In this document: positions 16,880-25,829 of the stretch, piece by piece
Layout: each line of letters opens with the position of its first letter
How positions within the stretch are numbered: position 1 is the first letter of the stretch
Source: Sphingomonadales bacterium
Lineage (GTDB): Bacteria; Pseudomonadota; Alphaproteobacteria; Sphingomonadales; Sphingomonadaceae
Reading direction: 5' to 3'
DNA: 64,000 nt
NCBI GenBank assembly: GCA_027486415.1
Contig: JAIXPC010000002.1
Span: 907,818 to 971,817, forward strand
The notes under the pieces: generated by a model
Databases searched by the model: none
What the model was told of the DNA's origin: nothing
The model's input: the letters and a program-made list of their open reading frames with translations, nothing else
Made by a program: the position numbers and the translations under genes

Positions 16880-18277
16880 GTGTCGACGGCTGCTGCATCA
16901 TTGCTGCCTTCCGGTAATGCAACGCTGGCGCATGGCGGGCCGATGGAATCGACCGCCGATCGCGACACGTGGTTCCGCGTCCGCTCTGCGCTGAAGGCCG
17001 ATGCCGGCGATCACAGCTATGAAGCCTGGCTGGCACCCTTGGTGCTGGTTGGCTGCGATGGCGATACCGTGCGACTCGCGGCTCCCTCGCCATTTGCTGC
17101 GGACTGGGTGACCAGCCATTACGGCGATCTGCTGCGCCGGCACTGGTCGACGCACCAGCCTGCGATACGCCGTGTCGCCGTGCAGACCGGCACTGCCGGC
17201 CCGGCCACGCCGCTTGTCGGCAGGGCCGCCGCGCCGCCCGCCGTCAGCCAGCCGCTGCCGGTCGATGCACGCTACAGCTTTGACAATTTCATCGTCGGCA
17301 AGGCCAATGAACTGGCCTACAACGCCGCGCTGTCGATGGCCGAACCGGGCATGCCGGGCTTCAATCCGCTGTTCCTTCACGGCACCACCGGGCTCGGCAA
17401 GACCCACCTGATGCACGCCATCGGCAACGCCTACCTCGCCCATCACCCGCAGGGACGTGTTGCCTATCTTTCGGCGGAAAAATTCATGGTCGAATTCATG
17501 GCTGCCCTGCGCGCCAAGGATACGATCAGCTTCAAGCAGCGGCTGCGCTCGGTCGATCTCCTGATGATCGACGATGTGCAGTTCATCGCCGGCAAGGAAT
17601 CGACCCAGGAAGAATTCTTCCACACGATGAACGAGATCATCGGTGCCGGGAAGCGGCTGGTGATCACGGCCGATCGTTCACCCCAGAACCTGGAAGGCAT
17701 CCAGGATCGCATTCTTTCGCGCATGGCCTGGGGCCTTGTGGCCGACATCAACCCGGCCGATTACGAGCTCAGGCTCAACATCCTGCACGCCAAGGTGGCG
17801 GCACTGGGTGCTCGCGTGTCGGTGCCGGATGACGTGATCGATTTCCTAGCCCGCAAGATCACCGCCAACGTGCGCGAACTGGAAGGGGCGCTGAACCGCG
17901 TCACCGCGTTTGCCACGCTGGTCGGCAAGCCGGTCACCCTGGAATTCACCCGCGAAACGCTGGCCGACCTGCTGCGCGCGCACGAGAAGAAGCTGACGAT
18001 CGACGAGATCCAGCGCAAGGTGGCTGATTATTATGGACTGAAGGTCGCTGACCTGTTGTCGGAGCGCCGTGCCCGCGAAGTGGCGCGTCCGCGCCAGATC
18101 GCCATGTATCTGGCCAAGAAGATGACCCCGCGATCGCTGCCCGAGATTGGCCGCCGCTTTGGCAAGCGCGACCACACCACGGTCATGCACGCCGTCAAGC
18201 GCGTCGAGCAACTGCGCGCCGACGACCGCGAGATCGACAGCGACGTCGCGACGCTGACCCGCCTGCTCGACGGCTGA
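16880..18277 (+). CDS. dnaA: Chromosomal replication initiator protein DnaA
   Basis: 465 aa from GTG at 16880. I choose this start because GGAAGGA lies 8 nt upstream, whereas the next candidate, ATG at 16943 (444 aa, '[10 protein letters not shown]'), lacks a ribosome site. DnaA binds oriC and opens the duplex. Domain I begins around '[11 protein letters not shown]'; the AAA+ domain has Walker A '[10 protein letters not shown]' from residue 168, Walker B 'LLMIDDVQF' and sensor region '[12 protein letters not shown]'; domain IV ends with the DnaA-box-binding helix '[16 protein letters not shown]'. The long leader with GANTC sites and a palindrome suggests cell-cycle control. Confidence 0.97.
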   Translation: MSTAAASLLPSGNATLAHGGPMESTADRDTWFRVRSALKADAGDHSYEAWLAPLVLVGCDGDTVRLAAPSPFAADWVTSHYGDLLRRHWSTHQPAIRRVAVQTGTAGPATPLVGRAAAPPAVSQPLPVDARYSFDNFIVGKANELAYNAALSMAEPGMPGFNPLFLHGTTGLGKTHLMHAIGNAYLAHHPQGRVAYLSAEKFMVEFMAALRAKDTISFKQRLRSVDLLMIDDVQFIAGKESTQEEFFHTMNEIIGAGKRLVITADRSPQNLEGIQDRILSRMAWGLVADINPADYELRLNILHAKVAALGARVSVPDDVIDFLARKITANVRELEGALNRVTAFATLVGKPVTLEFTRETLADLLRAHEKKLTIDEIQRKVADYYGLKVADLLSERRAREVARPRQIAMYLAKKMTPRSLPEIGRRFGKRDHTTVMHAVKRVEQLRADDREIDSDVATLTRLLDG

Positions 18278-18284
18278 GGCCTTT

Positions 18285-18315
18285 CCCCCGCCGCCGTGAC
18301 GGCGTAACCCGGGGG
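18285..18315. terminator. Nested hairpin after dnaA
   Basis: Outer arms CCCCCG (18285-18290) and CGGGGG (18310-18315) enclose an inner stem CGCCG-TGA-CGGCG. It sits between the dnaA stop and the GTG of the next gene and may weaken read-through. There is no T-run, and it could also mask the start region of the transporter gene. Confidence 0.35.
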
Positions 18316-18316
18316 C

Positions 18317-19177
18317 GTGTCCCGTCTCGCCCGCTCCGGCCCCTTCTGGTTCATCGTCTCGTGCGGCGCCTTCGCGTCGATGTGGGTGATGATCCGCTAT
18401 GCCGCGCGCGATCTGCACAGTTTCGAGATCGTCTTCTTCCGCAATTTTCTGGGGCTGCTGTTCCTGTTGCCGATGCTGGTCCGCACCCCCGGCATCATAC
18501 GGTTGGACCGGATGCCCTTCCACCTGCGCCGTGCCACGTCGGGCTTTGTCGCCACCATGGGCACCTTTTATGCGGTCGCCAACGCGCCGCTGGCGACGAC
18601 ATTGGCCATCAACTACACGGCGCCGCTGTTCGGCACCGTGGGCGCCGTGCTGGTGCTGGGGGAGCGCATCCGGGCCCGCCGCATCGCCGCCTTGGCCATC
18701 GGCTTTGTCGGCATGCTGCTGGTGCTGCGGCCCGGCCAGCTGCCGATGACGGCGGGCATTGCAGCGGCCATCATCTCGGCGGTTTCCACCGGCTATTCCA
18801 TCGTCGCGATGCGCAGCCTGGTTGGGGTCGATGACAGCCGCGCCGTGGCCGCCTGGACCTTCATTCTCACCACCATTCCCAGCCTTGCCGTCGCCCTTTC
18901 CGTCTGGACGGCCCCGCCGGTGGCCGTCTGGGGTTGGCTGGTCGGCATCGGCGCTGCGGCCGCCATCGGCCAGCTCACCCTCACCAGGGCATTCTCGCTT
19001 TCCGAAGCCTCTGCTGTGCTGCCGCTGGATTTCGTCCGCTTCGGCCTGATCACGGCGGCGGGCGTGCTGCTGTTCAACGAGACCTATGATCTGCTCACGC
19101 TGGCCGGCGGCGCGCTGATCCTGGCCTCCACCATCTATCTCGCCATCCGGGAGGCGCAGTTGAAAAAGCAGGGCTGA
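18317..19177 (+). CDS. DMT-family (EamA) transporter
   Basis: 286 aa with about ten hydrophobic helices in two homologous halves, the EamA/DMT layout. Recognisable parts are '[15 protein letters not shown]' in the first repeat and the second-half segment '[21 protein letters not shown]'. Proteins of this type export or exchange small metabolites; the substrate cannot be read from sequence. The start is GTG at 18317, only 40 bp after dnaA, so partial co-transcription is possible. Confidence 0.88.
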   Translation: MSRLARSGPFWFIVSCGAFASMWVMIRYAARDLHSFEIVFFRNFLGLLFLLPMLVRTPGIIRLDRMPFHLRRATSGFVATMGTFYAVANAPLATTLAINYTAPLFGTVGAVLVLGERIRARRIAALAIGFVGMLLVLRPGQLPMTAGIAAAIISAVSTGYSIVAMRSLVGVDDSRAVAAWTFILTTIPSLAVALSVWTAPPVAVWGWLVGIGAAAAIGQLTLTRAFSLSEASAVLPLDFVRFGLITAAGVLLFNETYDLLTLAGGALILASTIYLAIREAQLKKQG

Positions 19178-19248
19178 CGGTTTGCCAAGGTTGCCGCGCT
19201 GTCACCTGCCCCGCATAACCGCATCCGACATCTCAACGGGAGGATCAC

Positions 19249-20028
19249 ATGAATCTGGAAGGTTGTTCGGCGGTCGTCACCGGCGGCGCATCGGGCCTGG
19301 GCGCTGCCACCGCGCGCCTGCTCGCTGCCAACGGCGTCAAGGTCGCCATCTTCGACATGAATGCCGAGAAGGGTGAGGCCATGGCCGCCGAAGTCGGCGG
19401 CGTGTTCTGCAACGTCAATGTCACCGACGAAGCTTCGGTGGACGCCGGCTTTGCCAAGGCCCGCGCCGCCATCGGGCAGGAGCGCATCCTGATCAACTGC
19501 GCCGGCACCGGCAACGCCATCAAGACGGCCAGCCGCTCCAAGGAAGACGGCAGCATCAAGCATTTCCCGCTCGATGCCTTTGATCGCATCATCCAGATCA
19601 ATCTGGTCGGCACCTTCCGCTGCATCGCCAAGTCGGCTGCCGGCATGATGACGCTGCCGCCGATGGAGAATGGGGAGCGCGGCGCCATCGTCAACACGGC
19701 GTCGGTCGCTGCCGAAGACGGCCAGATCGGCCAGGCGGCTTACTCGGCATCCAAGGGCGGTGTCGTCGGCATGACTTTGCCGATTGCCCGCGACCTTTCA
19801 TCGGAAGGCATTCGCGTCAACACCATCCTGCCTGGCATCTTCAATACGCCGCTGCTGCAGGGTGCGCCGGAAAACGTGAAGGCGGCGCTGGCCGCCACCG
19901 TGCTGTTCCCCAAGCGTCTGGGCGGCCCGGAAGAATATGCATCGCTGGCCGTCGAAATGTGCCGCAACAGCTACTTCAATGGCGAAGACGTCCGCCTCGA
20001 CGGCGGTATCCGGATGGCGCCGCGATAA
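19249..20028 (+). CDS. SDR dehydrogenase, 3-hydroxyacyl-CoA dehydrogenase type 2-like
   Basis: 259 aa with a strong GGAGG before the ATG. Cofactor loop 'VTGGASGLGAA' (T-G-x3-G-x-G) and acidic 'FDMN' after strand 2 point to NAD(H). The catalytic residues are Ser in 'NTASVAA' and Y-x3-K in 'YSASKGG'. The insertion 'SRSKEDGSIKHFPLDAFDR' and the end 'NGEDVRLDGGIRMAPR' fit the HSD17B10-like 3-hydroxyacyl-CoA dehydrogenase group, which oxidises short branched or straight 3-hydroxyacyl-CoA in fatty acid and isoleucine breakdown. The substrate is inferred. An intrinsic terminator follows at 20083. Confidence 0.9.
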   Translation: MNLEGCSAVVTGGASGLGAATARLLAANGVKVAIFDMNAEKGEAMAAEVGGVFCNVNVTDEASVDAGFAKARAAIGQERILINCAGTGNAIKTASRSKEDGSIKHFPLDAFDRIIQINLVGTFRCIAKSAAGMMTLPPMENGERGAIVNTASVAAEDGQIGQAAYSASKGGVVGMTLPIARDLSSEGIRVNTILPGIFNTPLLQGAPENVKAALAATVLFPKRLGGPEEYASLAVEMCRNSYFNGEDVRLDGGIRMAPR

Positions 20029-20082
20029 TCGCAGCCGGGCGCGCGAATGGCAGCGTCATTTGCCGACTTCGGACGGCGAGCG

Positions 20083-20111
20083 AAAAGGGCGGGGCATTCC
20101 CCGCCCTTTTT
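20083..20111 (+). terminator. Intrinsic terminator after the SDR gene
   Basis: Stem AAAGGGCGGGG / CCCCGCCCTTT with loop CATT, flanked by A and T runs, so it can work in both directions. It lies 55 bp after the SDR stop. Confidence 0.9.
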
Positions 20112-20177
20112 GATTCGTCTGTCAGCATGGCATTGCCAACGCCCATTCGTTCGCCGTGCCCTCACGCCCACCCCCAG

Positions 20178-20199
20178 CCCCTCCCGCTTGCGGGAGGGG
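20178..20199. repeat. Palindromic intergenic repeat
   Basis: CCCCTCCCGC, loop TT, GCGGGAGGGG: perfect 10-bp arms. The flank 'CCCACCCCCAG' plus this palindrome is like a short dispersed repeat that I recall as common between genes in sphingomonad genomes. That recollection cannot be checked here; the palindrome itself is seen directly. Confidence 0.6.
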
Positions 20200-20219
20200 A
20201 GTCGCAGGCGCCAATCCAG

Positions 20220-20233
20220 TTTTGACACTTTTG
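20220..20233 (+). repeat. 14-bp direct repeat, copy 1
   Basis: TTTTGACACTTTTG, identical to the copy at 20315-20328, 95 bp away. Both are embedded in non-coding sequence. The core contains TTGACA, but no suitably spaced -10 follows. Confidence 0.6.
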
Positions 20234-20314
20234 CTGATTTCCGGCGTGTGGGGGTTCAAAGGCACCCGGCTGCGAACTACCCCCTGTTTTCAAAGAGCAA
20301 TCATGTCGATTCAA

Positions 20315-20328
20315 TTTTGACACTTTTG
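20315..20328 (+). repeat. 14-bp direct repeat, copy 2
   Basis: Second copy of TTTTGACACTTTTG. The 81 bp between the copies carry no open frame or clear inverted ends, so a mobile-element origin is only a possibility. Confidence 0.6.
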
Positions 20329-20413
20329 ACGAATCGCACCTGACCTGTAACATTGTCAGCCAGACTGCGCTCGACGTCCTCATCATGCCACGCGCGACCC
20401 GTGTAGGACAGGC

Positions 20414-20698
20414 TCACCCCACCAGCGCGTCGATGGCCTTGGCCAGCCGCACATCGCGCGCCGACAGGCCGCCCGCATCGTGGGTGGTCAGCGCGATGTC
20501 CACCTTGTTGTAGACGTTGAACCATTCCGGGTGATGGTCCTGCGCTTCAGCCAGCAGCGCCACGCGGTTCATGAACCCCCACGCCTGGCTGAAATCGCGG
20601 AAGCGGTAGGACCGGCGGATATGCTCGCCATCGACACGCCAGCCGGGCAGTTCGTCCGCCAGCGCGGCGCGGGTGGCTTCGTCCAGTTTCTCGACCAT
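20414..20698 (-). CDS. phhB: Pterin-4a-carbinolamine dehydratase
   Basis: 94 aa. It dehydrates 4a-hydroxytetrahydrobiopterin to recycle the pterin cofactor of aromatic amino acid hydroxylases. The family signature is intact: '[25 protein letters not shown]' is split by the active-site 'HHPEW', followed by '[12 protein letters not shown]'. The length is normal. No phenylalanine hydroxylase gene is in the window. It diverges from the zincin gene across 23 bp. Confidence 0.95.
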   Translation of the reverse strand: MVEKLDEATRAALADELPGWRVDGEHIRRSYRFRDFSQAWGFMNRVALLAEAQDHHPEWFNVYNKVDIALTTHDAGGLSARDVRLAKAIDALVG

Positions 20699-20721
20699 CT
20701 GTTTTGCCCTATGTCACGGGG

Positions 20722-21114
20722 ATGCTGATCGCCCCGAGCCTTGCCGACATCGAACGCCTTGCACAAGCCGCCGTCGAACGCCTGCCGGACCTGTTCCGCG
20801 AGCACCTCGCCTCGGTCATCCTAAAGGTCGAAGATTTTCCCGATGCGACCGTGATGGCCGAAATGGAACTGGAAACGGTGTGGGACCTGCTTGGCCTCTA
20901 TTGGGGCCGCCATGTCGGCATGAAGGGCGACGTACCCACCGGCACTTTGCCTGACATGATTTTCCTCTACCGCCGCCCACTGCTTGATGTGTGGGCGGAA
21001 GGCGAAGAGACGCTGGAAGGGCTGGTGACGCACGTGCTGGTGCACGAGGTCGGGCATCACTTCGGGCTGTCGGACGAGGCGATGGAGATGATCGAGGCGC
21101 AGGCGCAGGAATAG
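20722..21114 (+). CDS. Small zincin-like metallopeptidase family protein
   Basis: 130 aa from ATG at 20722; a TTG 18 bp upstream is an alternative. The C-terminal motif 'HEVGHHFGLSDE' is the zinc-binding signature of the small acidic 'metallopeptidase family' (zincin_1) proteins, whose cellular role is poorly known. The N-terminal half has 'LPDLFREHLASVILKVEDFPD', typical of the family. No signal peptide, so it is likely cytoplasmic. A bidirectional terminator follows at 21182. Confidence 0.9.
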   Translation: MLIAPSLADIERLAQAAVERLPDLFREHLASVILKVEDFPDATVMAEMELETVWDLLGLYWGRHVGMKGDVPTGTLPDMIFLYRRPLLDVWAEGEETLEGLVTHVLVHEVGHHFGLSDEAMEMIEAQAQE

Positions 21115-21181
21115 CGGGGGGGCCGGCGGGGGCCAGACGGAAAGAAGGGGGCGTGGCGAAGCCACGCCGTCAGACGACACA

Positions 21182-21211
21182 AAAAAGGGCGGCTGAAGAG
21201 CCGCCCTTTTT
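21182..21211. terminator. Bidirectional intrinsic terminator
   Basis: AAAAAGGGCGGCT, loop GAAG, AGCCGCCCTTTTT: perfect 13-bp arms with A and T runs at the ends. It lies between the convergent ends of the zincin gene and the TonB receptor gene and can serve both. Confidence 0.92.
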
Positions 21212-21274
21212 CGGTCGCTGGCCGATCTTGCCAGAGTCGGCCGGCAACGCGCAGCGTTGCGCGCCTGGCTGCGA

Positions 21275-23614
21275 TCAGAAGTTCACGCGGCCCATGATGC
21301 CGAAGTAACGATCGGCTTCACGCGGGATGATGTAGCGCAGGCCCACCAGCTGGTTGCCGCCCAGGCCCGAGTTGGTGATCTGGGCCGGGAAGCTCTGGTC
21401 GAACAGGTTCTTCACGAACACGGTCACCCGGAACTTGTCGTCCTTTTCGACGATGCCGAACTGCAGGTCGACCAGGCTGTAGGGGCGGATGTAGCTGAGG
21501 TTGCGCAGCGCCGCGTTCACGTCGAACAGGCTGAGCTGGCTCGACTGGGTCGAGACATTGCCGGCGAGGGCAAAGTCGATCGCGCCGCCGGTGCGGTAAC
21601 GATAATCCAGACCCACAGTGCCCTTCCAGCGCGGCGCAAAGCCCAGCGGGGTGCCCGGCGGGATGACCGGCTGGCCCGGGATGACCTTGAACTGATCAAC
21701 CTGAGCGTCGGTGAAGGCGAGGCCGCCGGTGATGTTCAGATCCTTGACCGGACGCAGCAGGAAATCGGCTTCGATGCCGCGGGTCGAAACCCGGCCGGCG
21801 TTGGTGAAGCGCGTCACCGGCACACCCGCCACCAGATCGGGGATGTTGGCCTGGAAGTTGCGATACTCGGCGTAGTACGCCGCCAGGTTCAGCACCAGCT
21901 TGCCGCCGAACAGGGTGTTCTTCAGGCCGATTTCGAAGCTGTCGGCGATTTCCGGAGCGATCGCGTTTGTGCCGGTCGCGTTCAGGTTGAAGAAGGTGTT
22001 GAACGCCGGGCCCTTGTAGCCACGGGTGTAGCTGGCATAGCTGTTCACCGCGTCGCTGAACTCATACTGCAGGCCGACCTTGCCCGAGAAGTTGGTGGCG
22101 CTGGTCTTGGCACGGAACGGCACGCCGTTGCTGGCGAGCGGGTTGCCGTTGTTGATGCCAAAGCTGCTGGTATCGAACACGCCCTGATCGAAATTGCGCT
22201 GGATGCCCGGCAGGCCGGCGATGTTCGGGGTGGCGACGCGGCTGTGGAACACCGACAGTTCGTCCACCGTGAAGCGGGCGCCCACGATGCCCTTCAGCTT
22301 CTCGGTGAAGTTCAGGAGGCCCTGGCCGAACACGGCATAGTTGTCGAACGCCGAGCCGAAGGTTGCGGTGCCGCTGACATTTTCCGTGGCCGCCGCACCA
22401 GCGCTGCCGCAGGTGACCAGCGCCAGCGGCACCGGTTCGCCGCCGCAGCGGGTGACGTTGCGAGTGAAGGTGCGTTCCGTCACCGCGCGGCTGAAGAAAC
22501 CGCCCAGCACATAGGAGAAGAACTGATCGGTGGCCGAGGTCAGGCGCAGCTCCTGGCTGATCGTGGTGCCGGTCTGCGGGCCGATGTCGTGCAGCTGCGC
22601 CTGGCCGGCAGCGGCGCGATCAAACCAGTCGCCATCGCGGATTTCGTTATTGTCATACCGGCGCCAGGCGGTGATCGACGTGAAGGTTGAGGTGCCGACT
22701 TCGGCATCAAGCTGCAGCGAGACGCCATAGCTTTCCTCTTCCGTGCGCGTGATGAGGTTCTGGCGGATGGTGCGGGTGCGATCGCCTTCGAAATTGATGC
22801 CGGCCAGCGCCAGACCCGCCGGGCCGGCCGGACGGTCACCGATCACTTCGGCGCAGCAATCGTCGTTGGCACGGCGATAATCGCCGATCACCGTCACCTT
22901 CACCGTTTCGGTCAGATCGGCTTCGATCACGCCGCGGACGCCATAACGGTCATAGCCGTTGACACGGCGGTTCACGTTGGCGGCATCGTTGAAGATATTG
23001 CCTTCATAATTGCCATAGAAGGCGGTCCAGCGGCTGCGGACATTCTCGGAGATCGGCAGATCGATGCTGCCGCGCACGCGATATTCATTGCCGTTGCCAA
23101 AGAACCAGCCGCCTTCGGCATAGCCGCCCAGAGTGTCGCCGGGGCGCTTGGTGACGATGTTGACCACACCGGCCGAGGCGTTCTTGCCGAACAGCGTGCC
23201 CTGCGGGCCGCGGAGCACTTCGATGCGCTCGATATCGACGAGGTCGCTGAAGGCTTCGCCGGCGCGGGCCAGCACGACGCCATCCAGCACGGTCGAGATC
23301 GACGGTTCGCCGGCAAGGCTGAACGTCGCCGTGCCGACGCCGCGGATATAGAGCGACTGGTTGATGGTGGTGCCCGATTTGCGGAAGTTCAGGGTCGGCA
23401 CCAGATACTGGGCGTTTTCCAGGTTCAGCACCGCCTGGCGGCCCAGCTGATCCGCACCCACCACCGACACGGCGACCGGGATGTCCTGCAGGCGTTCGCT
23501 GCGCTTCTGCGCGGTCACGACGATTTCCGCGGGCTCATCGGCACCCTGCGCGAACGCGGGAGCGGCGGATACCGCCATCAGAGCGGCGGAACTCATCAAC
23601 AAAGTGCGGATCAT
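21275..23614 (-). CDS. TonB-dependent outer-membrane receptor
   Basis: 779 aa from the ATG at 23614, preceded by GGGGAG. Signal peptide 'MIRTLLMSSAALMAVSAAPAFAQ', then a TonB-box-like 'EIVVTAQKRSERLQDIP', a plug domain with 'LYIRGVGTATFSLAGEPSI' and 'VEVLRGPQGTLFGKN'-type residues ('IEVLRGPQGTLFGKNASAG'), and a beta-barrel ending in aromatic F after 'YFGIMGRVN'. It imports a scarce ligand across the outer membrane using TonB energy. The ligand is not evident; the neighbouring oxidoreductases suggest a small organic compound rather than iron, but this is a guess. Confidence 0.95.
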   Translation of the reverse strand: MIRTLLMSSAALMAVSAAPAFAQGADEPAEIVVTAQKRSERLQDIPVAVSVVGADQLGRQAVLNLENAQYLVPTLNFRKSGTTINQSLYIRGVGTATFSLAGEPSISTVLDGVVLARAGEAFSDLVDIERIEVLRGPQGTLFGKNASAGVVNIVTKRPGDTLGGYAEGGWFFGNGNEYRVRGSIDLPISENVRSRWTAFYGNYEGNIFNDAANVNRRVNGYDRYGVRGVIEADLTETVKVTVIGDYRRANDDCCAEVIGDRPAGPAGLALAGINFEGDRTRTIRQNLITRTEEESYGVSLQLDAEVGTSTFTSITAWRRYDNNEIRDGDWFDRAAAGQAQLHDIGPQTGTTISQELRLTSATDQFFSYVLGGFFSRAVTERTFTRNVTRCGGEPVPLALVTCGSAGAAATENVSGTATFGSAFDNYAVFGQGLLNFTEKLKGIVGARFTVDELSVFHSRVATPNIAGLPGIQRNFDQGVFDTSSFGINNGNPLASNGVPFRAKTSATNFSGKVGLQYEFSDAVNSYASYTRGYKGPAFNTFFNLNATGTNAIAPEIADSFEIGLKNTLFGGKLVLNLAAYYAEYRNFQANIPDLVAGVPVTRFTNAGRVSTRGIEADFLLRPVKDLNITGGLAFTDAQVDQFKVIPGQPVIPPGTPLGFAPRWKGTVGLDYRYRTGGAIDFALAGNVSTQSSQLSLFDVNAALRNLSYIRPYSLVDLQFGIVEKDDKFRVTVFVKNLFDQSFPAQITNSGLGGNQLVGLRYIIPREADRYFGIMGRVNF

Positions 23615-23781
23615 GTGACTCCCCTTGAATATCCGGACGCGTGCCGGGTTCACCCGCACATGAGAATGCGAGCGTGTTGCATTGCCAAGACAGGCTTTCT
23701 TCGTGCGGGTCAATTATCGCTGTGCAACGAGTTGTGCAGTTGCTGCCACGCTGTGGCAACACAGTCACAGTTGCTGGTCGC

Positions 23782-24864
23782 TTACAGGCCCAATTCGGCC
23801 ATGGTGACAGCGCGATGTTCCTTGGCGGAGATTTCGGCAGCAAGGCCAATGGCGACAGCGCGCATGCCATCGTCCGCCGAAACGATCACCGGGCCCTCAC
23901 CGCGAACCGCCGCAGCAAATTGGCGGTGCTGGAAGAAGGTCGAGCCGTGGTGTTGCCCGGCGGCCAGCGCATCGGCGGGCGTTTCGACGTGCCAGCGCGT
24001 CGCCTGCTTGGGATTCATGAAGCCGACGCGCGGCGAGTGGATGATGTCGCCGGCCGGGATCAGCACGTCGAGCCGTGCCTGATCACCGGTGGCGAGAATT
24101 TCTTCCTGTTGTTCAGCACCATCGGCGAACATGCACAGATCCAGCATGGCGCGCACGCCGTTGGCGAAATCGACGGTGGTGTAGCTGTTGTCGATGATGT
24201 CGGGCGTCTTGCCGTCGTAACGCTCGTCCTTGTGGTTCACGTCCATCGCGCCGGAACAATAGACGCGCACCGGTTCGGACTGCACGATGTGGCGCATCAG
24301 GTCGAAGAAATGGCAGCATTTTTCGACCATGGTGCCGCCGGTGTTGACCGCGAAGCGGTTCCAGTCGCCCACCTTGACCAGGAAGGGGAAGCGGTGTTCG
24401 CGGATCGAGAGCATCTGCAGCCGGCCGATCTTGCCGCCGTGAACATGGGACACGAATTCGCTGACCGGCGGCATGAAGCGATATTCCATCGCCGTCCAGA
24501 AGGTCTTGTCGTATCCCTTCACGGCCGCGGCGACGGCCTTGGCGTCCTCCAGTGTCGTGGCCAGCGGCTTTTCGCACAGGATGTGAACCCCGGCGTCCAT
24601 CAACGGGCCCAGCACCTGCCGGTGGGTGAAGTTGGGCGAAGCGACCACCACGGCATCGACCAGGCCCGATGCGGCCAGCGCCGTCGCATCGGGGAATCGC
24701 GCCACATCATGGCCGATGGCGCGTTCGGCGCGGTCCAGGCATTTTGCAACGGGATCCGCAATTGCCGCAATTGTGCCGCCGCCTAGCAGCTGGATATTGG
24801 CAACATGTTCAAGCGCCATCATCCCGGTGCCGACGATACCCCAACGGATTGTATCGCTTCCCAT
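23782..24864 (-). CDS. Gfo/Idh/MocA-family oxidoreductase
   Basis: 360 aa. N-terminal Rossmann fold with 'WGIVGTGMMALEHV' and the family motif 'CEKPLATT', followed by the catalytic-domain 'GGTMVEKCCHFFDLMRH' region. Members oxidise or reduce sugars and related polyols with NAD(P). The substrate is unknown. It is divergent from the aldo/keto reductase with a gap of 29 bp, so the two starts share a very short promoter region. Confidence 0.88.
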   Translation of the reverse strand: MGSDTIRWGIVGTGMMALEHVANIQLLGGGTIAAIADPVAKCLDRAERAIGHDVARFPDATALAASGLVDAVVVASPNFTHRQVLGPLMDAGVHILCEKPLATTLEDAKAVAAAVKGYDKTFWTAMEYRFMPPVSEFVSHVHGGKIGRLQMLSIREHRFPFLVKVGDWNRFAVNTGGTMVEKCCHFFDLMRHIVQSEPVRVYCSGAMDVNHKDERYDGKTPDIIDNSYTTVDFANGVRAMLDLCMFADGAEQQEEILATGDQARLDVLIPAGDIIHSPRVGFMNPKQATRWHVETPADALAAGQHHGSTFFQHRQFAAAVRGEGPVIVSADDGMRAVAIGLAAEISAKEHRAVTMAELGL

Positions 24865-24893
24865 TTGCCTGCCCTTCAGTTTATCACGCCAAA

Positions 24894-25829
24894 ATGTCGC
24901 ATATCGTCCTAAGCCCCAATCCGCGCCCGCTGGGCAAGTCCGAATTTCTGGTCAGTCCGCTGGCGTGGGGGATGTGGCGCTTTGCCGGCGATGATGTCGC
25001 CGCAGCCCAGGCCCGCTGCGAGGCGGCACTGGCGGCCGGCATCAATTTCTTCGACACCGCCGACATCTATGGCCCTGACAATGATGAGCCTTTCGGCGCC
25101 TCCGAAGCCTTGCTGGGCCGCGTGTTCAAGGCTGCGCCGGGGTTGCGAGAAAAGATCGTGCTGGCCTCGAAGGGCGGCATCAGCATGGGCGTGCCGTATG
25201 ATTCGTCGCCCGATTATCTTGTGTCGGCCATCGATGCCTCGCTCACCCGGCTGGGCGTCGATCGCATCGATCTGTGGCAGATCCACCGGCCCGACATGCT
25301 GACCCACTGGGCCGATGTCGCCGCCACGCTGGATGCCCAGGTGCAGGCCGGCAAGATCGGCGCGGTCGGCGTCTCCAACTTCACGCCGGCGCAGACCCGC
25401 GCGCTGGCCGCCCATCTGAAGGCGCCGCTGGTGTCCACCCAGCCGGAATTCTCGGCCCTGGCGCTGAACCCGCTGTTCGACGGCACGCTCGATCTCGCCA
25501 TGGAGATGGGCCAGGCCGTGCTGGGCTGGTCGCCGCTGGGGCAGGGCCGGCTGGGGGATGGCGATCCGCGCCCCGGCCGCCGCAAGGCAGAGGATGAGCG
25601 CATCGTCCGGGTCAAGGCGGCGCTGGCCGCGCACGGCGCGCCGTTCGGCGTCGGCATTGCCGCCACGGCCTATGCCTGGGTCCTTGCCCATCCGGCCGGC
25701 ATTACGCCGATCGTCGGCAGCCAGAACCCGTCGCGCATCGCGGAAGCCGCCGATGCGTTCAAGGTCACGTTCACACGCGCCCAATGGTACGCCATCCTGG
25801 TCGCATCGCTTGGGGAAAATCTGCCGTGA
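24894..25829 (+). CDS. Aldo/keto reductase
   Basis: 311 aa from the ATG at 24894; upstream open frame is shadow of the oxidoreductase gene. TIM-barrel AKR features: 'GINFFDTADIYG' (catalytic D and Y), 'VLASKGG' (catalytic K), 'IDLWQIHRPD' (catalytic H), and C-terminal NADPH-binding 'GITPIVGSQNPSRI'. The reductase probably acts on an aldehyde or sugar derivative. The stop overlaps the next gene by 4 nt (GTGA), so it is translated together with the LLM flavoenzyme. Confidence 0.92.
   Translation: MSHIVLSPNPRPLGKSEFLVSPLAWGMWRFAGDDVAAAQARCEAALAAGINFFDTADIYGPDNDEPFGASEALLGRVFKAAPGLREKIVLASKGGISMGVPYDSSPDYLVSAIDASLTRLGVDRIDLWQIHRPDMLTHWADVAATLDAQVQAGKIGAVGVSNFTPAQTRALAAHLKAPLVSTQPEFSALALNPLFDGTLDLAMEMGQAVLGWSPLGQGRLGDGDPRPGRRKAEDERIVRVKAALAAHGAPFGVGIAATAYAWVLAHPAGITPIVGSQNPSRIAEAADAFKVTFTRAQWYAILVASLGENLP

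Larger units (their letters stand above)
20029..20413. other. 385-bp non-coding gap with terminator, palindrome and direct repeats
   Basis: It holds the terminator of the SDR gene (20083-20111), a short perfect palindrome (20178-20199) and two copies of a 14-bp direct repeat (20220-20233, 20315-20328). No credible gene. The mixture suggests an insertion-prone or decayed region. Confidence 0.6.

Noticed and set aside
16386..17093. 235-aa minus-strand open frame across the dnaA leader
   Set aside because: Overlaps the dnaA start on the other strand, has no recognisable domain, and is composed like a shadow.
20220..20340. Promoters from the TTGACA cores of the 14-bp repeats
   Set aside because: No -10 hexamer at 16-18 nt from either copy, and no gene starts downstream on that strand within the gap.
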